A stretch of 64,000 bases of DNA from Raffaelea ambrosiae (taxonomy: Eukaryota > Ascomycota > Sordariomycetes > Ophiostomatales > Ophiostomataceae), in NCBI GenBank assembly GCA_002778195.1, contig PCDI01000002.1:2538859-2602858 (forward strand). The letters are read 5' to 3'. Both the position numbers and the translations under genes were made by a program. The notes beneath the pieces are model-generated. The model had not been told where the DNA came from, did not search any database, and saw only the letters and a list, made by a program, of their open reading frames with translations. The first letter of the stretch is position 1; each line of letters begins with the position of its first letter. Shown here piece by piece: positions 11,901 through 20,751 of this stretch.

Positions 11901-12606
11901 AGACCAGACCTCTAGAAGTTTTTTATTTGGACCTGTTATTCCTCTCTTACGCCCTACCCATAGTTAGGAACATATGTGACTCTACAACTACCCAACCAAA
12001 GACCCTCTTCCTAACGGATAGTATTTACATGCACCTGGAACCAGTGGCACACCGGCGATTATTCTATGAATACCAGAGAAACCTCGCGAGAGGCTAGCAA
12101 GGCGAGTGATAGGGTGGCTGCTGTTTTCCCCTCCTCCAACTGAAAATGGATGCGTGTGTGAATTTGATCTCTGACTGCCTAGGGCGATTCAATAATATAG
12201 CCAGAATTATACTTATAGACCGTGAACCCGTAAACCGTGATGGCCGACAACACCAAAACTACAAACACGGGTAGTTGCAATTGGCATTTTGCATCGCATT
12301 AGAAGGGAGCTCGAGCACGTATCTTGCCCGCGTCTCCGACGTTGAGGAGCCCGAAGCCGGACAATTGAGGCCCCGTAACTAAACAGCCAACCCGGCAACT
12401 CGGGAGCCGTCCTTCTAAGTGCCTTTCCCGCTACCTTCCGGTGGCATCCCAAGAACACGGAAGCGTTGCATAGAGTTACCAGCTTGGTAAACCGTGTGAC
12501 CCGTGCTGATTCACCCCCAACTCCACGCAATTTGCACAGCTTGCTTTGCTCAAAACGTTCAATTTGTATGGGGTCGTAATATACACATGTCCAATCCTGT
12601 ATTTCT
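8965..12606. other. Gene-free region between the assembly gap and the complex I subunit gene
   Basis: No supportable gene in 3.6 kb. 8965-8999 is a T homopolymer. 9300-9400 has promoter-like features: CCAAT at about 9313 and an inverted CCAAT at about 9388. 10378-10430 is a (TTTTC)n-like tract. From about 10700 to 12230 the texture changes: fewer homopolymers, more balanced base use and short degenerate open frames (see the entry at 11683), suggesting relic DNA. I could not match any of it to a known element. Confidence 0.5.
11683..11898 (+). pseudogene. Possible decayed open frame of unknown family
   Basis: An ATG at 11683 opens a frame that reads to TAA at 11896-11898 with one internal stop, TGA at 11710-11712. 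After that stop the translation is polar and helical-looking, beginning LLEEELDNEG and ending in SARG, unlike the low-complexity frames around it. It could be the remnant of a gene or of a mobile element, or chance. I do not recognise the sequence. Confidence 0.2.
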
Positions 12607-13299
12607 TTATTTGCTCTCCTCCTGTGCCTTTTGCGCCTTTTCGTACTCGATGATTTGCTTGCTCCAACTGTTTGATTTGTTAGCAATAAGTAAACTTCCC
12701 CAAGAAACCCCGGACTCTCCTCTCTGGCATTCATCTCTCCAACATACTATCTGCTTGGGAAGAAACGGCCCGGCTCGGGCATCTTGTGTCTGTACTCAAG
12801 TTCGCCGTCGATCTTCCACACGAGCGCCACAATGCCGAATACCGTAAGACCGGCAATGGCTGTGTTGCGCTTCCAGTTCGCAGGCTGTGCGTACCAGCCA
12901 CCGGCCGGGGACCAGACGTGCTTCGGGTACCTGTGTCGCCATCGTTAGTCTCCTTATAGCTGTCGCGAAGAAAAAGAAAAAAAACAGCTGCTGCCCCGGT
13001 TCCCGGTTCCCGGTTCCCTCTAACAAGCCCATCCGCCAACTTGTTTCTTCGTCTCAATGCCGGCCGGGAGGAGGGCAGATTGCCATTCGAGCATGCGTGC
13101 AGAACCATTCGTAGATTTCATCGCGGGCGAGTCGTCGGGGGAAGGGGCCGGAGGGCGGCAGAAGGGAGAACAGGCACAAAAGCAAGAGAAAGTCTTACGG
13201 AATCTTCGGACCGCCACCCTAGAAAAAAAGACGCCGATTAGCAGCTGTTCGGTCTGTCTTCAGCGCGGGGTAGTCCTCGCCATAATGACAACTTACCAT
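12607..13299 (-). CDS. Small mitochondrial inner-membrane protein, probable complex I accessory subunit (about 10 kDa)
   Basis: Four short exons on the minus strand: 13299-13297 (ATG only), 13218-13199, 12930-12748 and 12667-12607. Introns are 78, 268 and 80 bp; the last has a GCTAAC branch site. Phases join cleanly to an 88-residue protein. It starts MGGGPKIPYPKHVWSPAGGW, has one hydrophobic segment (about residues 31-47, AIAGLTVFGIVALVW), then a charged part with the PGRFFPSRYWSKQ motif and a Lys/Glu-rich tail. I recall this pattern from small fungal NADH:ubiquinone oxidoreductase accessory subunits; the exact subunit name is uncertain. The gene is divergent from mrpl3, another mitochondrial protein gene. 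Intron 2 carries three tandem GGTTCCC units (plus strand). Confidence 0.75.
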
Positions 13300-13771
13300 C
13301 TTGATGTGTAGAGGATTGGCGCGGAACGATGAGGGCGGATTGAAATCTTGTGTCGGTGGGGAGGGGGAGGAGGAGGACGCAAAAGAGTGAGCGCAGCTTC
13401 GCGATGTTTGTTCGGGATGTTCAACCTGAACTTTGGGGGAGAATTTGGAGGTCCACTCAATCGACCCGAGCAAGTGAATCAGCAGCCGTTGATTGGCTGG
13501 CTTATGTAATGCAAGAATCGTCGTCTGAGGGTCCACATCGACTGACTGGCCTCGAGCTCTCTGATTGGCTAGCCAGAGCCCTTCCAGTCCCAGCCCAAAA
13601 AAATCTCCAAAAAAAGCTTCAACTTTTCAATTCCGGGTTATTCTCAAAGTTTGTAGGGGCACATCGAAGGACCGCCGACCCTGCCCTCCACCACTCTTCT
13701 CTCTCTCCGCCTCCCGCCACACGGAACGTGGAAAACGAGGGCAATACGAACCATTTAGAGACTTCGCAACC
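13300..13771. promoter_or_regulatory. Shared divergent promoter of two mitochondrial protein genes, with inverted CCAAT boxes
   Basis: 472 bp between the start codons of the complex I-type subunit (minus) and mrpl3 (plus). ATTGG, the inverse of CCAAT, occurs at 13492-13496 and 13564-13568, both within GATTGGCT. In fungi CCAAT is bound by the HAP/CBC complex, which controls many respiratory genes. The mrpl3 side is pyrimidine-rich (13690-13720), typical of a transcription start region. Co-regulation is inference. Confidence 0.5.
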
Positions 13772-15280
13772 ATGAAGAGGATACGGGTGCCGAGAGTAGC
13801 AGGGCAATTGCTGGCCTCCGCAGCCGCACGGCCGTCCAGTGCGGCCGTATTGTCCTCGTGCTCGTCGTTTCCCATCTCGGCATCCACGCCCGCCTCCTCC
13901 GCTGCCGCCTCCACTTCTTTCAGACTTTCTGCTCCGTGCCCGTCCGCGTCAAGACGGTACCAATCGACGACAGTATCCGAAAGCGATGTCACAGGCAACC
14001 CCTCCTCCTCCTCTTCTTCTTCTTTATCCTCTTCAGCTCCTCTTGAAGTCCCAACATTCACCACATCCGCCACTTCTTTTGCTTCTCCTCTCCCTTCTTC
14101 TTCTTCTTCTTCGACTCTTGCTCCAGGACTGGGCCACAGCTTGGACCCACGGTTCCCCGAGCTGTTCCCGGAAGCTGCCGCGTCACCGCCGTATCCGTCG
14201 CCACTGCCCGAACGCGCACGCCAGTCGGCCAAGCTCGCCGCGCTGCACGCGCGTCTGAGCCTGTCCCAACGGCTGCCGCTGGAGACGCTGGCGCGCGCGC
14301 TGGTCGACTCGTCGGCCGACCCGAGCCCGCGGTTCAACAATGCCACCCTGGCGTACCTGGGCTCGACGCTGATCGGCTACCACGTCAGCGAGTGGCTGAT
14401 GTGCCGGTTCCCGCGGCTGCCCATGGTGATTCTGTACGCCGCCATGAAGGCGTACGCCGGCCCGCAGGCGCTGGCCGACGTGGCCCACCAGTGGGGTGTG
14501 GAGGCGGCGGCGGTGCCGGGCGCCGAGGTCGACCCCGGTCTGCTGCAGTACTCGCTGGACGCCGACCGGCAGCAGATCCGGCGCTGGGGCTATGAGCGCG
14601 CCGAGGCCAACTACAAGTTCAAGTGGCGGCACGGCATCAGCAGCCGTGTCGTGCTGGACGACGAATTTGGTGACATTGTCAAGGAGGACAGAAAGGCCGC
14701 CAAGAAAGAAGCAGAAGGGCGAGAAGAAGAAGTAGAGGAAGAAGAAGAGGAGGAGGAGGGGCGGTCCCAGAATCTGTCTGCGGCCGATCTCGGCGGCTCC
14801 ATGGAAGCCGAGACCAAGACCAAGATCGCCAACGAGGCGCATGCCAACTTTGTGCGCGCCGTGGCCGGTGCCGTGTACGTACATGGCGGCCGCGAGGCCG
14901 TGCACTCGTTTGTGCGGTCCCACGTGCTGTCGCGGCAGCTGGACCTGGAGCGGCTGTTCCGGTTCCGGCTGCCGACGCGGGAGCTGGCGTACCTATGCGC
15001 GCGCGAGAACTTTGAGGCCCCCGTGGCCCGGCTCGAATCCGAAACGGGTCGCAAGTCGCGGACGCCCGTGTTCGTGGTGGGCATCTACAGCGGCAGAGAC
15101 AAGCTGGGCGAGGGCGCGGCGGCGACCCTGGACGCGGCGCGCAACAAGGCGGCCATGAACTGCCTCAAGGCGTGGTACCTGTACAGCCCCGGCGAGAACG
15201 TGCGGGTGCCGAGCGACATGCTGCACGAGGGCGCGTCCGCGTGGCAGCCGGCGTACGTGGACATTGGCGAAATCTTGTAG
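13772..15280 (+). CDS. mrpl3: Mitochondrial large-subunit ribosomal protein L3 (mL44; RNase III-like fold)
   Basis: Structural protein of the mitochondrial 54S subunit, related to RNase III but not expected to cleave RNA. The start is the ATG at 13772 in the context CAACCATGA; open frame continues upstream without another ATG. It is an uninterrupted 502-residue frame. Residues 1-125 are Ser/Ala/Arg-rich with an RRYQST-type presequence cleavage region, fitting mitochondrial import. Residues about 155-385 are the RNase III-like domain (RFNNATLAYLGSTLIGYHVS and SHVLSRQLDLE are landmarks), interrupted by a Glu run at about 315-329. Residues about 398-472 form a dsRNA-binding-type domain ending AARNKAAMNCLKAW. 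Divergent from the complex I-type subunit. Confidence 0.9.
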   Translation: MKRIRVPRVAGQLLASAAARPSSAAVLSSCSSFPISASTPASSAAASTSFRLSAPCPSASRRYQSTTVSESDVTGNPSSSSSSSLSSSAPLEVPTFTTSATSFASPLPSSSSSSTLAPGLGHSLDPRFPELFPEAAASPPYPSPLPERARQSAKLAALHARLSLSQRLPLETLARALVDSSADPSPRFNNATLAYLGSTLIGYHVSEWLMCRFPRLPMVILYAAMKAYAGPQALADVAHQWGVEAAAVPGAEVDPGLLQYSLDADRQQIRRWGYERAEANYKFKWRHGISSRVVLDDEFGDIVKEDRKAAKKEAEGREEEVEEEEEEEEGRSQNLSAADLGGSMEAETKTKIANEAHANFVRAVAGAVYVHGGREAVHSFVRSHVLSRQLDLERLFRFRLPTRELAYLCARENFEAPVARLESETGRKSRTPVFVVGIYSGRDKLGEGAAATLDAARNKAAMNCLKAWYLYSPGENVRVPSDMLHEGASAWQPAYVDIGEIL

Positions 15281-15660
15281 TCGTTGAGGGGCAACAAAAA
15301 AAGGGCAAAAATAAAAATAAAAATGGAAGGGTATTTTGTGTTGTCGGCAAAGTGTTGTACTATTATCATCCCATGTGTGTTGTTTCGCGCAAGATACATT
15401 AAAAAAAAGCATATAGTTAAAGTATATATTTCTTGTAACACAAAAAAAAAAAAAAACCTGCAGTCAAATTCTATTCATAATCTTCACGACATGGCTCTCT
15501 GTTTTGCAAGAAGACGGTCGTCAATATCGTTTTTTTTTCTCTTCTTCTTTGGTCCCCGTGAGGTCAGCAGTTCGACAGCCACAAACCTACACCACCAATA
15601 ATGCTACATAAGTCGTACATATACAATAGATTAACACACAGAGACAAGTCCGCCAGCTCT
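15281..15660. other. Convergent 3' ends of mrpl3 and the phospholipase gene
   Basis: 380 bp with A-rich runs (15295-15325, 15440-15456) and no open frame of interest. It probably holds both polyadenylation sites. Confidence 0.6.
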
Positions 15661-18321
15661 TTAACTAAAATCGTCTCCCACGAGACGATCGTTCAGCCCA
15701 AGCCGCACCATCCGACGGTATCGTGCCTTTTGCCTCTGTTTGATTGCCTCCAGCCGCAGCTGCTTCTTGCGCTCGTACACTGCCCGCACCGTGGCCTTGA
15801 TCTGCTCAGCACCCTCTTTGAAATTGGCCTGCGCCAGCCCGACGGCAGCGTCCACATCTTCTGGCGTGTACACAAAGTTCCACGTGCTCATGAACTCGCT
15901 GGTCGCCGGGTCGACACCGGGTACCTTGTCGTTCTTCACATACGGTATGTACACAAGCGTCAGGCCGGCATCCGGTGCAGTCAGGCGCCACTGGTTGGTC
16001 TCGTCGATCATTGGCACAGGCTCAAATCCAGCTGATTCGTTCGAGTCGGTCGATGAAGGTGGTGAAGCATTGTCAGGCTGAGATACCCTTTCTTGTGTCG
16101 ACCCGACCCAGATGGTGCAATGGCCAAGGTCCTTGATCGTCGTGGCCTTCTCTGGGCTGTCGTCGCTACTGCCCTCTTCAGCGCGGCTAGCTGCCTGGTC
16201 CACCTTGGCTTGCGCCAGCTTGCTCTCTGCCGCCTCTGTAGTCGTCCGGCTGCCTTCCTGTGCGGTTTTGAGTTGTTCTGCCGCTGTGTCCGGGTCGGCA
16301 CTCGGCTGTGGCCAGCCCACACCGATTGGCCAGCCCTTGACGCCACGCTCGCGAGCATACCCGTCGGCCACATTCAGCCAGTTGTCCTGCTTCACGTCGG
16401 CTGAGGCATCAAACACAATGGCCACTTCGACTCCGCGGCCTGGTCGCATGAATGGATACAGGGGTAGGTTGTTGGACATGCCGGCATCCATAAGTTGAAT
16501 GTACTCGCGCTCGAGCAAGCCGGGAGGGACAGTGCCCGGAAGCTGCTTAGCTGCCATGCCGTAGACCGGATTGGGGAGCATGGCTGGGTCAATGGGGTGC
16601 ACTTTGCTGAGGTCTTCATTGCGCCCCCAGATTACCTCGTCCAGTGGGCCAAAGCCGGTCAGGCTCTTGACGACGGGCCGGATCTCCTTGTAGTAGTGGC
16701 TCAGAGTGGCACAGAACGCGCTGCCGAAGATCCCCATCAAAAGTGTCAGGCGTGTCTCGGGCAGATGGTACTCGTCTTCCCTGGGCGGAACGTCTCTGCC
16801 GGCCTTGAACTTGCGGCCCAGGGCCCAGGTTGGGATACCCGCGCCGAACTCCTCACAAAAGAACTCGTACGGCGTGACTTCGAACCACTGGAACCATGAC
16901 TTCTGTTTGGCCTCTTCTTTGGCCTCCTCTTTTTCACTAGCAGACGGCGTCGAGGTGTTGCCATCCTTGTCTTTCGGTCCATCGGGGGCATCAAACAGAG
17001 GGATCTCGTGGCGCACAGCGGTATAAATGGGCATGGGCTCCTGTCCACGGTTGATGTACTGTCTTTGGCTCGAGATCTTGAAGTCGTCGTCGTTCACAGC
17101 AAGCTCCCCCTTTGGCACAAGCAGCCGCGTTGCCAGCAGGATGCCGTAGACATCCACCAGACCAAACCCTGCGCTGGGGTCGCCTTTGAGCTTCTCGACC
17201 ACGCCGCTGAGCAAGTACTTGTTGGTAGGGGCCGAGGTGAGCAAAGCCAGAGCAGCTGGTGGATAAGCAATGTGGATGCCGAGCCGGGATTTGAGGTGGT
17301 CGACCACGCGGCTGAGCCTCTGCCCCGAAATGGACGAGAAGTACAGCGACAGCAGCCAGCAAGAGCCACTGACACCGGCCGTGTAGGTGACGCAGTCGAA
17401 CAGACCGGCCTGCTTTGCGGCTAAGAGAGAGCCCGTGCCCGCCACAAGCGCACGCAGGCCGCCCCCGGAGCCGCACATGGCAATCACGGGCACGTCGTCG
17501 GGGTTCACTTCCTTCGGGTCCAGGTCGAGATAGCGGGCCAGCGCAACCGCGGTGACTCGCTTGCGGTGCTCGCGGAAGGCCTTCTCCTCCTTGCAGAGAT
17601 CGTTGGAGACGCGGACCTTGGCCGCATACTGGACCTCTGGGTTGATCCGGGGGTCGTGGGCGTCAGCCCAGATCTCGTCGGCAAGCGAGCCTGGTTCGAG
17701 TGACAGCTCCTTTTGGAGCTTGCGGATGTACGACGGCATCAGTTTGGACCAGTCCGGCAGGATGAAGTCGGCAATCTTGTCCGACACATCGCTCCACTCG
17801 ATGTCGGCTGTGTTGGAGAAGCCCTCAAAGCTGCGGGTGAAGTTGAACCAAGCATCTTTGTCGTTCGCGTCGCCGTCCGCTCCCAGAGACAGGCCTTGCT
17901 CGCGCAGGCCGTCCATCTTCTCCTTGATCCGGTCGCGCAGTGTGTTGGGAGTTCCGGCCAGTTGCCCAGCTTCCCCAGCTTTGCCAGCCATCTCAGATCG
18001 CAGTCGAAGGTACTCCTCCCTGGGATAGATGGCGTACAACAGCAGCCCACCGAAGGCGACGATTGGCACCACAGCTCGGACGGCTCGCCGAGGCTTCTTC
18101 TTCTTGCTGGACGTGAAGAGTGTCCGCACAGTTGACAGAACAGGACGTTGCGTCCTGGCTGTGTACTTGCTTGTGGCAGGCGCATGTCCACTGCTCAGAG
18201 CGCGGCGAGCAAGGCACGGAGCATCGAATGCAGAGCTTGGCCGAGGCTTCAAAGCTTTAAAGCAGTTCGGGTAAAGACCGCATTTGGCCGATGCAGCCAT
18301 AGTGGCTACCTTGTACCTCAT
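15661..18321 (-). CDS. cPLA2-like phospholipase / lysophospholipase with N-terminal membrane segment
   Basis: Acyl hydrolase of the cytosolic phospholipase A2 / PLA2_B superfamily, expected to cleave fatty acids from (lyso)phospholipids with a Ser-Asp dyad. It is a single exon of 886 residues from the ATG at 18321; an ATG 7 codons further in (18300) has an equally good context. Residues 1-75 are basic and Ser/Ala-rich, like a mitochondrial presequence, followed by one hydrophobic segment (about 85-98, VVPIVAFGGLLLYAIYP). The oxyanion glycines are SGGGLRA (about 285-291), the nucleophile is Ser in GVSGS (about residue 318), and the catalytic Asp candidate is in DAGMSNNLPLYP. The C-terminal 80 residues are Lys/Arg-rich. 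Location in the mitochondrial or another internal membrane is inferred from the N-terminus. A TATATAA motif lies at 18397-18391 on its strand. Confidence 0.85.
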   Translation of the reverse strand: MRYKVATMAASAKCGLYPNCFKALKPRPSSAFDAPCLARRALSSGHAPATSKYTARTQRPVLSTVRTLFTSSKKKKPRRAVRAVVPIVAFGGLLLYAIYPREEYLRLRSEMAGKAGEAGQLAGTPNTLRDRIKEKMDGLREQGLSLGADGDANDKDAWFNFTRSFEGFSNTADIEWSDVSDKIADFILPDWSKLMPSYIRKLQKELSLEPGSLADEIWADAHDPRINPEVQYAAKVRVSNDLCKEEKAFREHRKRVTAVALARYLDLDPKEVNPDDVPVIAMCGSGGGLRALVAGTGSLLAAKQAGLFDCVTYTAGVSGSCWLLSLYFSSISGQRLSRVVDHLKSRLGIHIAYPPAALALLTSAPTNKYLLSGVVEKLKGDPSAGFGLVDVYGILLATRLLVPKGELAVNDDDFKISSQRQYINRGQEPMPIYTAVRHEIPLFDAPDGPKDKDGNTSTPSASEKEEAKEEAKQKSWFQWFEVTPYEFFCEEFGAGIPTWALGRKFKAGRDVPPREDEYHLPETRLTLLMGIFGSAFCATLSHYYKEIRPVVKSLTGFGPLDEVIWGRNEDLSKVHPIDPAMLPNPVYGMAAKQLPGTVPPGLLEREYIQLMDAGMSNNLPLYPFMRPGRGVEVAIVFDASADVKQDNWLNVADGYARERGVKGWPIGVGWPQPSADPDTAAEQLKTAQEGSRTTTEAAESKLAQAKVDQAASRAEEGSSDDSPEKATTIKDLGHCTIWVGSTQERVSQPDNASPPSSTDSNESAGFEPVPMIDETNQWRLTAPDAGLTLVYIPYVKNDKVPGVDPATSEFMSTWNFVYTPEDVDAAVGLAQANFKEGAEQIKATVRAVYERKKQLRLEAIKQRQKARYRRMVRLGLNDRLVGDDFS

Positions 18322-18772
18322 TGTCACTTGTGTTGGCAACAGCAGGAAACGACAGAAAATTGGCCAAGGCAGCTCTGTTGGACGAGACCCTTATATATTA
18401 CCAAAACATGACGACTGTGGTCACATGGGAAATTACTTTTTTGCGCTGGAATGGAGGGCCAGGGAGAGGAAACCGTGCCGTAAATAATTCTGGAGATCGC
18501 TAGGTAGCCAGGGGAGAAACTTTATCGGTCAACGGGGCTTCTGGGGAGTCCGCGCCAGCCTGCGCCGGAAGGCGCGACCCCAAAACACGCTAGACCCGCA
18601 CTCCCTATGAGCTGTGCGTGAGCCCCGTCCAACAAGGCAGCCACATCAATATTTCTACTTGTATGATGCACATATTGTGTAGATATTGTGTAGATATTGT
18701 GTAAAAATCCGGTGTAAATTCTTCATCCGAACAATTTTTTTTTCCCTTGTAATACAAATGTTTTTCTTGCGG
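18322..18772. other. Phospholipase promoter and dehydrogenase 3' end
   Basis: 451 bp between two minus-strand genes. It contains TATATAA (18397-18391, minus) about 70 bp before the phospholipase ATG, a GC-rich inverted-repeat-like stretch near 18551-18580, and a tandem TATTGTGTAGA repeat at about 18671-18703. No gene seen. Confidence 0.5.
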
Positions 18773-19770
18773 CTATTTCTGGTTCCCGTAGGGCAGGCCA
18801 GCCTCCTGCCGCGCCGCACCGTAGATGGCAGCAACATCGCCCTTCTCCCCGTCGTGCTCCTTGACCTGGACCAGGTGCTTGTCCGCGGTCTCGGCATTGT
18901 ACAACTTGACCCCGGTCTTGTTGGCGATATTGAGGGCGTGGCCAATGTCTTTGCGGGCCAGGTCAACAGCGAAAAGCGGGCGGTCGAGGGTGTAGTACTG
19001 GCCGGACAGCATGCGTTGGGAATATCCGTGGTAAGGGCCGGGGAGCATCAGCTCAATCCACTTGTCCAGGTGCTTGTTGTCGAGGCCGGATTTCTCGGCC
19101 AGGACATGGCCCTCGGCGATCTGCTCGACCATGTTCATAACGAAGGTGTTGCCGATTATTTTGAGCCGCGACGAGTTGCCGATGGGCTCGTCCTTCATGA
19201 GGATGTCGATGCGTGAGGTGACGCCCTCGAAGAACGGCCGGGCCCTCTCGACTGCCGCCGCCGTACCATTGAGCACACCGATCAGCTTACCAGCCTCGGC
19301 CATTGCGGGCACGCCGAACACGGGTGCCGCCACAAACGAGCCACCGCGCGCCTCGATCGTCTTGGCCAGCTTCGCCGACGTGTCCGGGTGCACCGTCGAG
19401 CAGTCGATGAACAGCTTGCCAGCTGCCGACGTGGGCGACGTGCCGAGCGCCTGGTCGACGACGTCCTCCACGACCTTGTCCACGGACAGCATCGTGAAGA
19501 TGATGTCTGACTTGGCCGCCGACTCAGCAATACTGTCCACCACCGTCACCTTGCCTGCTGGCACGGCCTGACTGAAGGCCGTGGACCGCTCCTTGGAGCG
19601 GTTGTATACAAGCAGCGGCTTGTCGAGGTTGGCCTTGGCGATGATGTTCTTGGCCATGCCCTGGGAAAGCGTGTCAGCAGAAATATCTGCAAGTGCATCG
19701 GTCCTTGTTGAAAATCACTCACCCAGCCCATGTTGCCCAGGCCAATGAATAGCACAGTAGGAGACGACAT
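18773..19770 (-). CDS. NAD(P)-dependent beta-hydroxyacid dehydrogenase (3-hydroxyisobutyrate dehydrogenase family)
   Basis: Oxidoreductase of the family that includes 3-hydroxyisobutyrate dehydrogenase and tartronate semialdehyde reductase. Exons on the minus strand are 19770-19723 and 19660-18773, joined across a 62-bp GTGAGT..CAG intron to 311 residues. The Rossmann motif GLGNMG is at residues 10-15. The substrate loop DCSTVHPDTS starts at 102. The candidate catalytic Lys is K183 in SSRLKIIGN, and the C-terminal helix carries LARKDIGHAL. No presequence is visible, so it is probably cytosolic. The exact substrate cannot be read from the sequence. TATATAAAGG lies about 120 bp before the ATG on the same strand (19894-19885). 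Confidence 0.88.
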
Positions 19771-20751
19771 CTTAGCGGCTGACAATTTCTGAGGATCTTA
19801 TTCTCCGCAACGAACAGGTGGTGTGATGCGATGTGTACGTGTGAAGACGTTCACGAGGGTTGACGAGAATTCACGGGATGCGTCCTTTATATATGTCGCT
19901 TCTAATCAGTCCAACTGTCGAATTCGTATGTCAAATGTTTGTAATTAGTTTCCGTTTTCGTGATTTCGCGGCCTTTGATCCGGAGAAAAGAAAGCACGCT
20001 GTTTTTCGGACGCCGGTCGAATCTTCGAACTGGCCAGTGGCCGTTAAGCGGCGCATGACATCCCTGGTAGGGCCGTTTAGTTGCGTTAACCCACGTAAGG
20101 AACATGAGGACATCATGACTGTGAACAAGCAATTGAATAAAGCTAGAAACAACACAAAAATCATAACAAAAAGTTAACCCGGCAATGCATTATTGACCCA
20201 AACTGACAAACTTCAGAGCACGGCCCGGTCGACACATTTGCCCCTTCCAATGCTGTTTGGACACACTGGATAGCGGATGGCTTCTGGAGATCTACCCCAA
20301 ACCCGAAAACTCCCACGGCCTGCTTTCGTGCGCGGTCTTACGTTGTTTCGGGTTTGCCGCTGTTAAACGGGTTTCGATTATTTAGTGGAGTTAGCCTCGG
20401 CAACAACAGCCACAGGCCCCCCCCCCTCTCCCCCCCCAGGTTTTTCCTGCTCTTCAGCATTACCGGTGAGTTCTGGAGCGGGTTCTGTGTTGCAGTCGTT
20501 CCTTCCCGCAGGTCTAATTTATCGGCGGGGCACTTTCCTTATCGGTTGGGCTGCAGGTTCCTGAGTCACTCCTAGTTTCGGCGCACAGCCACTGGATTTC
20601 TCGCGCTTGGCATACGACGAGAAGCTTCACATCCCACTTCAATTTTTCACACGTTGCGCTTGCAGCCGCTTCCCCTGGCTGTTCATATCTTCTTGACAAC
20701 TCTGGAGTCTCGTTCCCGAGATGCTTCTCTGAACGGCAGCACATTCGAGTC
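19771..20751. other. Divergent promoter region, dehydrogenase / arg2
   Basis: 981 bp. The minus side has a TATATAAAGG box (19894-19885). The plus side has a pyrimidine-rich C run (20418-20440) and a TGAGTCA element listed separately. No gene seen between them. Confidence 0.55.
20562..20568 (+). promoter_or_regulatory. Gcn4/CPC1-type site TGAGTCA upstream of arg2
   Basis: Perfect match to TGASTCA, the binding site of Gcn4 / CPC-1, the activator of cross-pathway amino-acid control. It lies 184 bp before the proposed arg2 start codon. Arginine biosynthetic genes are known targets of this system in fungi. Function here is inferred from sequence and position. Confidence 0.55.

Noticed and set aside
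12747..12749. TAG as the end of the complex I-type subunit (68 residues)
   Set aside because: The TAG overlaps a GTATGT donor; splicing to 12667 restores the RYWSKQ motif and a charged tail, so the longer 88-residue form is preferred.
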